From Pedobacter sp. HDW13 (GTDB lineage Bacteria; Bacteroidota; Bacteroidia; Sphingobacteriales; Sphingobacteriaceae): DNA of 64,000 nucleotides. Positions within the stretch are counted from its first letter, which is position 1; each line of letters starts with the position of its first letter. Under the pieces are notes generated by a model, which saw only the letters and a program-made list of their open reading frames with translations, was not told the origin of the DNA and ran no database searches. Positions 1 to 8,537 of the stretch are shown piece after piece. The stretch is taken from contig NZ_CP049868.1 in NCBI RefSeq assembly GCF_011303555.1, forward strand, positions 2,728,001 to 2,792,000. Direction: 5' to 3'. Position numbers and translations under genes: made by a program.

Positions 1-699
1 ACCAACTTTTTTCCGGGAACAAAGGATGTAGATTACACCAATATCAATAAAACTGAAAATACCCGAGTAGCTTATCCAATTAATTACATTGATAATGCAA
101 TATTGCCATCAATAGCTGAAGTACCTAAAAATATTTTCTTTTTAACGGCTGATGCATTTGGGGTATTGCCTCCAATCTCTAAATTAAATGTAGAACAGGC
201 CATGTTCCACTTTATGAGTGGGTACACAGCTAAAGTTGCGGGTACCGAAACCGGGGTGACTGAGCCTCAGTTAACATTCTCTGCCTGTTTTGGCAAGGCC
301 TTCCTACCACTGCATCCTTCCAGATATGCAGCGTTATTAGGCGAAAAGATGGAAAAACACCAGGTAAATGTATGGCTGGTAAATACAGGGTGGACTGGCG
401 GCGCTTATGGAATTGGTAAAAGAATGAAATTAAGCTATACACGCGCAATGATTACAGCGGCCTTAAACGGAGATTTAGACCATAATAAATATAAGCAGCA
501 TCACGTATTTAAATTGATGATGCCGCTAAGTTGTCCGGGGGTGCCAAACGAAATTTTAGATCCGTCTAAAACGTGGGACGACCAGGAAGAATACTTTTTA
601 AAGGCCTTTGAGCTGGCCAATGCATTTACCGAAAATTTTAAGCAGTTTGAAGTGCCCAAAGTAGCAAAAAGGCACGACGAAGCGTTAAAATTATGTTAA
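1..699 (+). CDS. pckA: Phosphoenolpyruvate carboxykinase (ATP), C-terminal part
   Basis: The reading frame is open from the first base, so the 5' part lies outside the window; 232 C-terminal residues are visible out of the roughly 530 usual for the family. The enzyme converts oxaloacetate and ATP to phosphoenolpyruvate, CO2 and ADP in the cytoplasm, the entry step of gluconeogenesis. Family blocks seen include [14 protein letters not shown] near the left edge, [14 protein letters not shown], and [13 protein letters not shown] followed by [11 protein letters not shown], which belong to the nucleotide and metal binding C-terminal domain of the ATP-type enzyme. A hairpin terminator follows after about 70 bases. 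The ATG-like start inside this frame is not used; it is simply an internal codon. Confidence 0.96.
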   Translation, partial: TNFFPGTKDVDYTNINKTENTRVAYPINYIDNAILPSIAEVPKNIFFLTADAFGVLPPISKLNVEQAMFHFMSGYTAKVAGTETGVTEPQLTFSACFGKAFLPLHPSRYAALLGEKMEKHQVNVWLVNTGWTGGAYGIGKRMKLSYTRAMITAALNGDLDHNKYKQHHVFKLMMPLSCPGVPNEILDPSKTWDDQEEYFLKAFELANAFTENFKQFEVPKVAKRHDEALKLC

Positions 700-770
700 A
701 TGTGCTTTAAAATGCATTTTTTGAGCAAAAAATTTGCAATTCGATTTTTTTTTAGTTTTTATTGTGAAAG

Positions 771-798
771 AATTGCCTCCGGCTGAGGCAATTTTTTT
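771..798 (+). terminator. Rho-independent terminator after pckA
   Basis: A 9-bp perfect stem (771-779 with 785-793), loop CGGCT, is followed at once by a run of T. It ends the pckA transcript before the TonB operon promoter. Confidence 0.85.
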
Positions 799-868
799 GT
801 TATATGCCCAACTGAGTTACCGTAAACTAAATGTTAAGTAACGATTTGATTGTTTATTGATTTATTAA

Positions 869-898
869 TTTGTAATTTAAAATCAATTTATAAATTTG
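869..898 (+). promoter_or_regulatory. Bacteroidota-type promoter for the exbB-tonB operon
   Basis: TTTG at 869-872 is separated by 18 bases from TAAATTTG at 891-898, matching the Bacteroidota -33/-7 consensus (TTTG, 17-23 bases, TAnnTTTG). Transcription would start near 905, leaving a leader of about 90 A-rich bases before exbB. The match is seen; its use is inferred. Confidence 0.6.
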
Positions 899-997
899 TT
901 TTTCGCAACAAAATCAGATAAGACACGTTGTGTGTATTACAAAAGAAATAATAGCTAAAAATTAAAAACAAGAACTAAAACTAAAATTCAAAAAAAA

Positions 998-1828
998 ATG
1001 GCAAACGCACCAAAACCAACAACTGTTAAAAAAGAGAGCTCTTCTAGTGCTTCAAATGTATTTGCAACATTCGTTATTCCAATCTGTATCGTAATTGGAT
1101 TCTGCGTTTGGAGATTCGTGTTCGGAGAAGGAACTAACTTTATTGATGGTGACAGAGAGAAATTACCTCTACCTGGAAACTACCTTGGAACAGCATACAA
1201 AGGAGGTCCTATCGTAGCGATCTTAGTTGGATTACTATTGGTAGTAATTGTATTCTCAATCGAGCGTCTAATCGTTATTGGTAAAGCAAGTGGAAAAACA
1301 AGCTTAGATAATTTCATCCGCAAAGTACAAGGCTTATTAAGCGCAGGAAACATCGAAGCTGCAAAAGCAGAGTGTGATAAACAACAAGGATCGGTTGCTA
1401 ACGTAATCAAATCTGGTTTGAAAAAATATAGTGAAGTTGAAGCTGATACCAACATGGATGTTGAGCAATCAATCGTTGCTATCCAAAAAGATGTTGAAGA
1501 AGCTACAGCTTTAGAAATGCCAATGTTAGAGCAAAACTTAACTGTAATTGCAACTTTGGTATCAATTGGTACGTTAGTAGGTTTATTGGGTACTGTAACA
1601 GGTATGATCCGTGCATTCGCCGGTTTAGCAAACTCTGGTGCTCCAGATCAGTCAGCATTAGCGGTAGGTATCTCTGAGGCACTTATCAACACTGCAACAG
1701 GTATCTTGGTATCTACTGTAGCAATTATCATGTACAACGTATTAACTTCTAAAATTGATAAGTTAACTTACGCAATCGATGAAGCTGGTTTCAGCATCGT
1801 TCAAACATACGCTAGTTCGCATAAATAA
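998..1828 (+). CDS. exbB: MotA/TolQ/ExbB proton channel family protein (ExbB)
   Basis: Inner-membrane proton channel subunit that, with ExbD, couples the proton motive force to TonB. The 276-residue protein has four hydrophobic segments at about 21-42, 69-95, 182-206 and 225-250. The last two lie in the family core, with the conserved G-rich stretch LVSIGTLVGLLGTVTGM and the SEALINTATGI segment. The N-terminal extra helix and the charged cytoplasmic loop are longer than in E. coli ExbB, as usual for Bacteroidota. It is the first gene of a run with two ExbD genes and TonB, in the same direction with short spacers. The ATG follows an A-rich stretch with no clear Shine-Dalgarno. Confidence 0.93.
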   Translation: MANAPKPTTVKKESSSSASNVFATFVIPICIVIGFCVWRFVFGEGTNFIDGDREKLPLPGNYLGTAYKGGPIVAILVGLLLVVIVFSIERLIVIGKASGKTSLDNFIRKVQGLLSAGNIEAAKAECDKQQGSVANVIKSGLKKYSEVEADTNMDVEQSIVAIQKDVEEATALEMPMLEQNLTVIATLVSIGTLVGLLGTVTGMIRAFAGLANSGAPDQSALAVGISEALINTATGILVSTVAIIMYNVLTSKIDKLTYAIDEAGFSIVQTYASSHK

Positions 1829-1905
1829 GAATTTTGAAAAAATTTTTACCGGCTTTATGGAAAACCGGAAAAAAGATCATCATTATTAAAAACTAGTAAA
1901 ATATT

Positions 1906-2520
1906 ATGCCTAGAATTAAAGTTAAAAGAACAAGTACAGTAACAGATATGACTGCCATGTGTGATGTGGCATCATTGTTACTTACTTTCTTCATCTTAAC
2001 TGCTACAGCAAGGCAACCAGAACCATTAGCCGTTTCTACTCCCTCATCTACGTATGAGTTTAAAGTGCCGGCTGAAAACAATGCGATTTTAACAATCGGA
2101 CAAGGTAAGGTATTCTTCGAAGTAGCAGGTAATAAAGTAAGAGCAAGAACATTAGAACTAATGGGCGAACAGTACAGCGTAAAGTTTACACCTGAAGAAA
2201 TTCAACGTTTCTCAGTAATCTCAACTTTCGGTGTGCCATTTGCCAGCTTAAAAGGATTTATCGCAATGGGCGGTTCTGATCGTATGAAACCAGGAGTACA
2301 AACTGGTATCCCTACAGATTCTACCGATAATCAGTTAAATTCATGGGTTCTAAATGCGCGTAAAGCAACTAAAGAAATCAATAATGCGGATATGCGTCTA
2401 AGTATCAAAGGTGATGCTAAAGAAGAATATCCAGTGGTTAAAAAGGTAGTTGACGTGCTTCAGAAGCAAGGAGTAAACAAATTTTTATTGGTTACTAACT
2501 CTGAAGCTAAAAAGAAATAA
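1906..2520 (+). CDS. ExbD/TolR family biopolymer transporter, first copy
   Basis: This 204-residue protein is the first of two tandem ExbD/TolR homologues. It has a single N-terminal membrane helix at about 16-36 carrying the proton-relay aspartate of the family (D20, in MTAMCDVASLLLTFF), then a periplasmic domain. It is longer and more diverged than the copy that follows only 3 bases downstream. Two different ExbD proteins beside one ExbB suggests a heteromeric stator, which is common in Bacteroidota TonB loci. The role in energising TonB-dependent outer-membrane receptors is inferred from family and neighbours. Confidence 0.88.
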   Translation: MPRIKVKRTSTVTDMTAMCDVASLLLTFFILTATARQPEPLAVSTPSSTYEFKVPAENNAILTIGQGKVFFEVAGNKVRARTLELMGEQYSVKFTPEEIQRFSVISTFGVPFASLKGFIAMGGSDRMKPGVQTGIPTDSTDNQLNSWVLNARKATKEINNADMRLSIKGDAKEEYPVVKKVVDVLQKQGVNKFLLVTNSEAKKK

Positions 2521-2523
2521 GAA

Positions 2524-3030
2524 ATGGCAGAATTAAATACAGGCGGGAAGAAAGCCACACCAAGGGTTGATATGACTCCGATGGTGGATCTAATGTTTCT
2601 TTTGGTAACATTCTTTATCTTAACTACTTCAATATCTACGCCACAAGCAATGGATATTGCAAAACCAGATAAGAACGAGAAGTTACCTGAAAACAGATTA
2701 GAACTGAAAGCAAGTAAAACCATGACTATTTTATTGGGTAAAAAAGATAAAGTAGCCTGGTACATGGGAGTAGCTGGAGAAAGCGCACCAACAATTGAAT
2801 CTGTAGATCAAGTAGGCGATGCTATTATAAAAAATAGAAAAACTGCTGATGCATCAGGAGTTGCAGGCGACTTTGTTGTATTGGTAAAACCAACAGCAGG
2901 TTCTACTTTCAAGAACTTTGTTGATATCATGGACGAATTGGAAATTCTTAAAGTTAAGGTCCGTCAAATCGATGACGATAACATTCTTGACAATGAGAAG
3001 CAAGCCATGAGAGATCAAGGAATTTTATAA
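2524..3030 (+). CDS. exbD: ExbD/TolR family biopolymer transporter, second copy
   Basis: This 168-residue ExbD homologue has the classic N-terminal pattern RVDMTPMVDLMFLLVTFFIL with the membrane aspartate D22, followed by a periplasmic domain. It is closer to canonical ExbD than its upstream neighbour. It starts 3 bases after the previous stop and is followed 18 bases later by tonB, so translation is probably coupled. The expected partner is the ExbB encoded at 998-1828, the two forming the inner-membrane motor of the TonB system. Confidence 0.9.
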   Translation: MAELNTGGKKATPRVDMTPMVDLMFLLVTFFILTTSISTPQAMDIAKPDKNEKLPENRLELKASKTMTILLGKKDKVAWYMGVAGESAPTIESVDQVGDAIIKNRKTADASGVAGDFVVLVKPTAGSTFKNFVDIMDELEILKVKVRQIDDDNILDNEKQAMRDQGIL

Positions 3031-3048
3031 TCAATAAAACCAGTAGTT

Positions 3049-3867
3049 ATGTCGAAGTTAGATATATTCAGAAAAGAATGGCTTGAGGTGGTTTTTGCGG
3101 ATAAAAACAAAAACTATGGTGCATACCAATTGCGTAAAACCAATGGTGCTAACACCACAAAAGCTTTATTTATAGGCTCTGTAATATTTCTAGTGTTATT
3201 TTTCTCACCTAAAATCTATAGCCTTATTAAAGGTTCTATGGATCACCAGGACGAGCAGTTAAAAGCACAAGAAGTAATTTTAGCGCCACCACCACCAGTG
3301 GATCCAAAAACACCACCTCCACCACCGGTAGAGCCACCGCCACCGAAGATAGATCAGGTGAAAATGCCACCTCCAATTGTAAAACCGGATATTGAGGTTC
3401 GTGATGAACCACCTACGGTTGAAAAGTTGAAAGAAGCTGATCCGGGTCAGAGAGATATTAAAGGTGATCCTACCGCTGATATCGTTATCGCTGAACCAGT
3501 AGGTGAAGGACCGAAAAGAGAAGCTGCTGTTGCAGTTGATGATAATAAAGTTTATGACTTTGTTAGTATCGAGAAACAACCAGAATATCCGGGAGGTATT
3601 GCGAAATTCTATAAATATTTGAGTGGAGCAATTAAATACCCGCCAATGGCACAAGAAAACAACGTACAAGGTAAAGTATTCTTATCTTTCGTTGTTGAGA
3701 AAGATGGTAAATTAACAGATATTCAGGTTACCCGCGGTTTGGGTAGCGGAACTGACGAAGAAGCCATCCGTGTATTGAAAGCTAGTCCACGTTGGAACCC
3801 AGGTATCCAAAATGGTAAGCCGGTAAGGGTAAAATACAACATCAACGTTAACTTTACATTGAACTAG
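3049..3867 (+). CDS. tonB: TonB family energy transducer
   Basis: TonB spans the periplasm and passes energy from ExbB/ExbD to outer-membrane receptors. The 272-residue protein has a short cytoplasmic head with the Bacteroidota signature NKNYGAYQLRK (21-31), one membrane helix at about 38-60, a Pro-rich spacer (about 80-100, APPPPVDP and VEPPPPK), and a C-terminal TonB domain from about 185. In this domain the YPPMAQENNVQGKV and WNPGIQNGKPV blocks fit the YP...G...W.PG pattern of the family. It closes the core exbB-exbD-exbD-tonB unit; a small membrane protein follows after 6 bases. Confidence 0.95.
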   Translation: MSKLDIFRKEWLEVVFADKNKNYGAYQLRKTNGANTTKALFIGSVIFLVLFFSPKIYSLIKGSMDHQDEQLKAQEVILAPPPPVDPKTPPPPPVEPPPPKIDQVKMPPPIVKPDIEVRDEPPTVEKLKEADPGQRDIKGDPTADIVIAEPVGEGPKREAAVAVDDNKVYDFVSIEKQPEYPGGIAKFYKYLSGAIKYPPMAQENNVQGKVFLSFVVEKDGKLTDIQVTRGLGSGTDEEAIRVLKASPRWNPGIQNGKPVRVKYNINVNFTLN

Positions 3868-3873
3868 TAGTAA

Positions 3874-4101
3874 ATGTTAAATTTTGATATTTTTAAGCAA
3901 AAATCGCCTAAACAGCGGTTTTTGCTCATTTTAGGCCTAATCATGTTTGTTTTTTACCTGATTTTAGGCATTGCATTTATCTTTTATGAACCAATTGCAC
4001 TTCGTTTAAATACTATTCCAACCTGGGGTAGGATTGCAATTGGTATCTTTTTGATTATTTATGCTTTTGTAAGATTATTAAGCCTTGGTAGGCGCGACTA
4101 A
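3874..4101 (+). CDS. Small two-helix membrane protein of unknown function
   Basis: A 75-residue protein with two predicted membrane helices (about 17-38 and 50-70) joined by a short loop (FYEPIALRLNTIPTWG), and a basic C-terminus (LGRRD). No named family was recognised. It lies 6 bases after tonB and directly before a periplasmic-binding-type lipoprotein gene, so it is almost certainly co-transcribed with the TonB motor. A role as an accessory subunit is possible but is only guilt by association. Confidence 0.75.
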   Translation: MLNFDIFKQKSPKQRFLLILGLIMFVFYLILGIAFIFYEPIALRLNTIPTWGRIAIGIFLIIYAFVRLLSLGRRD

Positions 4102-4108
4102 ATCATTA

Positions 4109-5011
4109 ATGAGAAACTTCCTTTTTATATTATTGGTACTTGCACTGGTATCTTGCAAGCGTAAGGGTAAAACCGAAGCAGTTAAGGAAACCCGTACAAG
4201 CGGTACACTTAAAATGCTGGTTGATGAAAGTGTTGGCCCGATTGTGCAAGATCAGATTGATATTTTTAGTCTGGATTATCCACAGGCAAAAATCGTGACT
4301 GTAGTTAAACCAGAAGAGAAACTTTTGCCAGCATTCCTGAATGATAGTGTAAGGGTAATTGTTCTGCCAAGATTATTAACCAAAGCAGAGGAGAAATATT
4401 ATAACCAGCGGAATATCAAAATTAACACTTCACGGTTTGCAGTGGATGGTATTGCATTAATTACAAATCAAGGCAATATCGACAGTACAATTAACGTTAA
4501 AGATGTAATTGATATACTACAGGGGAAGAATTCAGATAAGAAATTGGTTTTTGATAACGCTTATTCAAGTACCTTTCAATATTTTAAAGAGCTGGCCAAA
4601 ATCAGCCAGTTTCCGGCTACAGGAGTTTATTCTAAAAATTCGAGTAAAGAAGTAATTAAACTTATTGCAGAAGATAAGAAATTTATTGGTATTTTGGGCG
4701 TGAATTGGGTTACGGATCGAAATACAGAAGCGAGTGAATACCTTTCGCAAGTAAAGGTTTTAGGCGTGAAAAACCTAAAAGGGAAAATTGGCGACGATAA
4801 GTTTTATAAACCAACCCAGGATAATTTAATCAATGGTGTTTATCCTTTTTTAAGAAATATAAATATCATAGATTGTGAGGGGCGAAATGGTTTAGGCACA
4901 GGATTTGCAACATGGTTAAGAAGCCAAAGAGGACAGTTGATTGTACTTAAATCCGGACTTGGCCCACATAAACTAATGCCAAGAGAAATTAACCTGATAA
5001 AAGGAAATTAA
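4109..5011 (+). CDS. PstS-like periplasmic substrate-binding lipoprotein
   Basis: The 300-residue protein starts with a lipoprotein signal (LVLALVSC, Cys16) and continues with the fold of phosphate-type substrate-binding proteins: an ILVDESVGP-like first strand block, IDVLQGK-type helix and a VYPFLRNINI hinge segment. It is likely anchored to a membrane, facing the periplasm. No PstCAB permease genes follow; the neighbours are TonB components upstream and a TPR protein downstream, so a classical ABC phosphate uptake role is not supported here. ATG 4109 is chosen because it gives a clean lipoprotein signal; a TTG eight codons upstream (4085) would overlap the preceding gene. True ligand unknown. 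Confidence 0.8.
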   Translation: MRNFLFILLVLALVSCKRKGKTEAVKETRTSGTLKMLVDESVGPIVQDQIDIFSLDYPQAKIVTVVKPEEKLLPAFLNDSVRVIVLPRLLTKAEEKYYNQRNIKINTSRFAVDGIALITNQGNIDSTINVKDVIDILQGKNSDKKLVFDNAYSSTFQYFKELAKISQFPATGVYSKNSSKEVIKLIAEDKKFIGILGVNWVTDRNTEASEYLSQVKVLGVKNLKGKIGDDKFYKPTQDNLINGVYPFLRNINIIDCEGRNGLGTGFATWLRSQRGQLIVLKSGLGPHKLMPREINLIKGN

Positions 5012-5087
5012 ATTAAAAATTATAAATTGAACCACGAAGTAATCTAAACCAGATACTTCATTTTTATTAAAAAAAACAGAATATCCG

Positions 5088-6806
5088 ATGAAAATTTTAA
5101 AGAAAGCAATAACCTTAAATGTAGGTTTGGTGTTGATGGGTTCTGCAGTTTTTGCTCAAAATTTAAATGACGCGAAAAAAGCCATTGACGCGGAACAGTA
5201 TCAAAAAGCATCATCAATGCTTAAGTCATTGGTGAGCTCAAAAGCATCAGATGGTGAAAATTATTACAATCTGGGTTTGGTTTATCTAAAAACTGGTTAT
5301 ATCGACTCTGCAAGAGCTGTATTTACCAAAGGCATTACTGCCGATCCTAAAAACAATTTAAACTTAATTGGTTTAGGTGAAGCTGATATGTTATCTAATG
5401 ATCCAACTTCTGCTAAAACTAATTTTGATAAAGCAGTAGCTTTATCTCCGAAAGATTACAAAACTTATTTGTATATCGGAAAGGCCTATTTAGCGCAGGA
5501 TAAACCAAGTGACGATGTATCTAAACCTGATTTTACCAATGCATTGGCTAACATTACCAAAGCAGATGAGTTAGATTCGAAAGATAAAGATGCTGAAGTA
5601 TTTTTAGCACAAGGTGATGCCTATGCTCTACAAAAGAAAAACTCTGAAGCTTTAGGCCCATATTTTCGTGTAAACGATATTGATCCCACTAATAGAAGGG
5701 CTAAAACGCAGATTGGTAAAATGTACAAAGAGTCAAGAGCGTTTCCTGAAGGTGAAAAAGAATTACAAGACGTAATTGCTGCTGACGCAAATTATGGTCC
5801 GGCTTACCGCGAGTTAGGTGAGTTATACTTACAGTGGAGTAGCTTTGGCGTTGATAAGGAAAAAGCAGCTAAAGGTATTGAGAACTACAAAAAATATCTT
5901 GATTTAACTGATAAATCTTTAGAATCTCAGTTGCGTTACGCGCAGTTCTTATTTTATGCTAAAGACTACAAAACGTTAGAGCAAGTAGCTACTTCATTAC
6001 AAGTACCTGCAAATGATCCTAAAAGTACAGTAGTATCTAGGATGAAAGGTTGGGCTGCCTATGAAAATGGTAACTATCCTCAGGCTTTAACAAGCTTAAC
6101 AGAGTTTTTTGCCAAAGAAAAAGATAAATCAAAAATTTTAGGTAACGATTATCTTTATTTAGGTAAAGCACAGTTAAAGTCAGGTCAAGATAGTTTAGCT
6201 GTACTTAATATTATTGAAGCAGCTAAAAAAGATTCTACAAATGCTGATGCTTTAGCAGAGGCAGCTAAAAGTTTATACGATGCTAAGAAGTTTGCTAAAT
6301 CAGCAGATGTTTATGAATTAGCCTCGAAATATAATCCAAACGGTAAGGGATCTTTATATAACTATTTGTATATAGGAATAAATAGATTTATGGAATCTTA
6401 TACTTTAAAGCGTGATAAGAAACCAATGAACTTGCAAGGTTTAATCAAAGGTGATTCTGCACTTAGTCATTTGTCTCAAGTATATCCAGATTTAGCACAG
6501 TCGTATCTTTTTAGAGCACGAATTAATGATTACATTGATCAAATTCAGAACAGTGGATCTCCTAAAGGTTTAATGATTCCATTTTACGAAAAGTATATTG
6601 TTTCAGTAAAACCTGAAGAACAAGCCGCTGCTAAAAACAATTTGGTTGAGTCTTACAGATTGCTAGGTTCTTGGTATGCTGATAAAGACAAAGCTAAAGC
6701 AATTGATTACTTAAATAAATGTCTTGCTTTAGATCCTACTGATAGTTATGCAACAACTAAATTAAAAGAGTTGACTGGTGCAGCAGCTAAGCCAAAAGGC
6801 AAATAA
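5088..6806 (+). CDS. TPR-repeat protein with signal peptide
   Basis: This 572-residue protein begins with a Sec signal peptide (about 1-23, ending SAVFAQ) and is otherwise made of helical tetratricopeptide repeats, for example YNLGLVYLKTGYIDSARAVF and YIGKAYLAQ. It is therefore probably periplasmic and a protein-protein scaffold. It is the last gene of the exbB-tonB transcription unit, 76 bases after the substrate-binding lipoprotein, and is followed by a strong terminator. Similar TPR proteins downstream of ExbB/ExbD/TonB are common in Bacteroidota; a role in assembling or tuning the TonB motor is an inference. Confidence 0.85.
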   Translation: MKILKKAITLNVGLVLMGSAVFAQNLNDAKKAIDAEQYQKASSMLKSLVSSKASDGENYYNLGLVYLKTGYIDSARAVFTKGITADPKNNLNLIGLGEADMLSNDPTSAKTNFDKAVALSPKDYKTYLYIGKAYLAQDKPSDDVSKPDFTNALANITKADELDSKDKDAEVFLAQGDAYALQKKNSEALGPYFRVNDIDPTNRRAKTQIGKMYKESRAFPEGEKELQDVIAADANYGPAYRELGELYLQWSSFGVDKEKAAKGIENYKKYLDLTDKSLESQLRYAQFLFYAKDYKTLEQVATSLQVPANDPKSTVVSRMKGWAAYENGNYPQALTSLTEFFAKEKDKSKILGNDYLYLGKAQLKSGQDSLAVLNIIEAAKKDSTNADALAEAAKSLYDAKKFAKSADVYELASKYNPNGKGSLYNYLYIGINRFMESYTLKRDKKPMNLQGLIKGDSALSHLSQVYPDLAQSYLFRARINDYIDQIQNSGSPKGLMIPFYEKYIVSVKPEEQAAAKNNLVESYRLLGSWYADKDKAKAIDYLNKCLALDPTDSYATTKLKELTGAAAKPKGK

Positions 6807-6829
6807 TTTTAAAGTTAAATAATTTAGAA

Positions 6830-6861
6830 AAGGCAGAGTTTGGTTACTCTGCCTTTTTCTT
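6830..6861 (+). terminator. Terminator of the TonB operon
   Basis: A perfect 10-bp stem (6830-6839 with 6846-6855), 6-base loop, is followed by TTTCTTTT. Its loop contains the -33 element of the next promoter. Confidence 0.88.
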
Positions 6862-6870
6862 TTACTTTTG
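6839..6870 (+). promoter_or_regulatory. Promoter of nuoA, overlapping the preceding terminator
   Basis: TTTG at 6839-6842 and TACTTTTG at 6863-6870 are 20 bases apart, a full match to the Bacteroidota consensus. The ATG of nuoA lies 18 bases after the -7 element, giving a very short leader. Confidence 0.65.
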
Positions 6871-6888
6871 CATCACAAAATAAAAATT

Positions 6889-7260
6889 ATGCAAGCGCAA
6901 AGTTCCTCTATAGATTTTTTACCAATTATATTTCAAGTAATTGTTGCTTTAGGTTTTGTGGTAACCACCCTGGTTGCTACCCATTTATTAGGCCCAAAAC
7001 GTAAAACAGCCGATAAATTAGAAACCTTCGAAGCGGGTATTAAAAGTGTGGGTAACGCACGTCAGCCTTTCTCTATTAAATATTTCGTAGTAGCTATACT
7101 GTTCGTTTTGTTCGATGTAGAGGTTATTTTTATGTATCCATGGGCTGTTAATTTCCGCGCGTTAAAAATGGATGGTATGATAGAGATGTTCATTTTTATG
7201 GGCACTTTATTGCTTGGGTTTATTTATGTGATCAAGAAAAAAGTATTAGACTGGAACTAA
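6889..7260 (+). CDS. nuoA: NADH-quinone oxidoreductase subunit A
   Basis: Membrane subunit of respiratory complex I. The 123-residue protein has three membrane helices and the conserved loop with ETFEAGIKSVGNARQPF, followed by the acidic FDVEVIF motif in helix two. Length agrees with the family. ATG 6889 is preferred over an upstream TTG (6868) because the TTG lies inside the promoter -7 element. Unusually, nuoA is not contiguous with nuoB: 230 bases with repeats and a terminator-like hairpin lie between. Confidence 0.94.
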   Translation: MQAQSSSIDFLPIIFQVIVALGFVVTTLVATHLLGPKRKTADKLETFEAGIKSVGNARQPFSIKYFVVAILFVLFDVEVIFMYPWAVNFRALKMDGMIEMFIFMGTLLLGFIYVIKKKVLDWN

Positions 7261-7335
7261 TCAGTTAACAGTTTTCAATTCACAATTAGCAGTTAATAAC
7301 TTACGATTTTATTAACTGTAAACTGAAAGTTACCA
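7261..7335. repeat. Imperfect palindrome of the GTTAACTG repeat family
   Basis: A 10-bp inverted repeat (7290-7299 with 7309-7318, CAGTTAATAA/TTATTAACTG) is nested in a wider, less perfect one (CAGTTAACAG and CTGTAAACTG). Related GTTAACTG-rich spacers occur near 40.4 kb and 63.4 kb. Confidence 0.55.
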
Positions 7336-7440
7336 ACCGCAAACCAGACGTGTATCACTTACACTATGTACAACTCCTTTTTAGTTATTTAGAAAGGTTC
7401 TAAATCTGGTAAAGCTAGTTCAATTGCCTTTTAAATATTG

Positions 7441-7480
7441 TAAATTTGTTGCTCATTCTGCAAAGGGATGAGCATTTTTT
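7441..7480 (+). promoter_or_regulatory. -7-like element and terminator-like hairpin before nuoB
   Basis: TAAATTTG at 7441-7448 matches the -7 consensus, though no well placed -33 TTG was found. It is followed by a 7-bp stem (TGCTCAT 7450-7456 with ATGAGCA 7468-7474, 11-base loop) and TTTTTT (7475-7480). The hairpin could end the nuoA transcript or act as a leader element for nuoB. Confidence 0.45.
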
Positions 7481-7490
7481 GTTTATAAAC

Positions 7491-8033
7491 ATGAGTGAAA
7501 TTAATATAGTTGATGCGCCTCCAGGAACCGAAGGGCCTGGCTATTTTGCCACCTCTTTAGATAAAGTGATTGGTTTGGCCCGCTCAAATTCATTATGGCC
7601 ATTGCCATTCGCAACTTCGTGCTGTGGAATCGAATTTATGGCTACAATGGGTTCTCACTACGATTTAGGTCGTTTCGGTGCAGAGCGCTTAAGTTTTTCT
7701 CCCCGTCAGGCCGATGTTTTAATGGTTATGGGTACCATCGCAAAAAAGATGGCTCCGGTATTAAAGCAAGTATATATCCAGATGGCAGAGCCACGTTGGG
7801 TAATGGCTGTTGGTGCCTGTGCAAGTAGCGGTGGTATTTTTGATACCTATTCTGTTTTGCAGGGTATTGATGAGGTGATTCCGGTGGATGTTTACGTTCC
7901 GGGCTGTCCGCCAAGACCAGAAGCCATTTTGGATGGTTTTCAGCGTATTCAGGATTTGGTTAAAAACGAATCGGGCAGAAGAAGAAATTCTGATTATTAC
8001 AAAGAACTTTTAGGTCAATACGGTATTAAATAA
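7491..8033 (+). CDS. nuoB: NADH-quinone oxidoreductase subunit B
   Basis: Peripheral-arm subunit that holds iron-sulfur cluster N2, the last electron carrier before quinone. The 180-residue protein shows the cluster ligands in their usual order: tandem C44-C45 in SCCGIEF, C110 in GACASSGG and C139 in VPGCPPRPEA. ATG 7491 (MSEINIVD) is preferred over a TTG at 7446, which lies within the -7-like element. The stop codon overlaps the nuoC start by one base. Confidence 0.96.
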   Translation: MSEINIVDAPPGTEGPGYFATSLDKVIGLARSNSLWPLPFATSCCGIEFMATMGSHYDLGRFGAERLSFSPRQADVLMVMGTIAKKMAPVLKQVYIQMAEPRWVMAVGACASSGGIFDTYSVLQGIDEVIPVDVYVPGCPPRPEAILDGFQRIQDLVKNESGRRRNSDYYKELLGQYGIK

Positions 8034-8533
8034 TGGAAGAAACGACACTAAATAATACTATCCTGGCAAAACTTAGCGAAAAGTTTGGCGAAAAAGTAAC
8101 TGCGGTTGCTGAACCTTATGGTTTGCTCACTTTTGCAACAACAAAAGATGTAATCATCAACGTATTGTCGTTCCTTAAAAACGATTTAAAATTTAACTTC
8201 TTAACTGATATTACAGCGGTTCATTATCCGGGTAAAGATCATGGCATTGCAGTGGTTTACCATTTGCACAACATGGTGGAGAAAGTTAGGATCAGGGTTA
8301 AAGTTTTTATTTCAGAGCAAAATCCAACCATTCCTACAGCGACAACGGTATGGAAAGGTGCTAACTGGATGGAGCGCGAAACTTATGATTTGTTTGGGGT
8401 TAAGTTTGAAGGACACCCTGATTTACGCCGTATTTTAAATATGGACGATTTAGGCGTTCACCCAATGTTGAAACAATATCCATTGGAAGACCCGAACAGA
8501 GTAGATAAAAAAGACGAATTTTTTGGAAGGTAA
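8033..8533 (+). CDS. nuoC: NADH-quinone oxidoreductase subunit C
   Basis: Peripheral-arm subunit (30-kDa type) of complex I; 166 residues, separate from NuoD rather than fused to it as in E. coli. The signature block MERETYDLFGVKFEGHP, followed by LRRILN, is intact. It overlaps nuoB by one base and ends 4 bases before nuoD, so the genes are translationally linked. Confidence 0.95.
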   Translation: MEETTLNNTILAKLSEKFGEKVTAVAEPYGLLTFATTKDVIINVLSFLKNDLKFNFLTDITAVHYPGKDHGIAVVYHLHNMVEKVRIRVKVFISEQNPTIPTATTVWKGANWMERETYDLFGVKFEGHPDLRRILNMDDLGVHPMLKQYPLEDPNRVDKKDEFFGR

Positions 8534-8537
8534 TTTT

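Noticed and set aside
4109..5011. Phosphate ABC transporter locus
   Set aside because: Only a PstS-like lipoprotein is present; PstC, PstA and PstB are absent and neighbours belong to the TonB motor.
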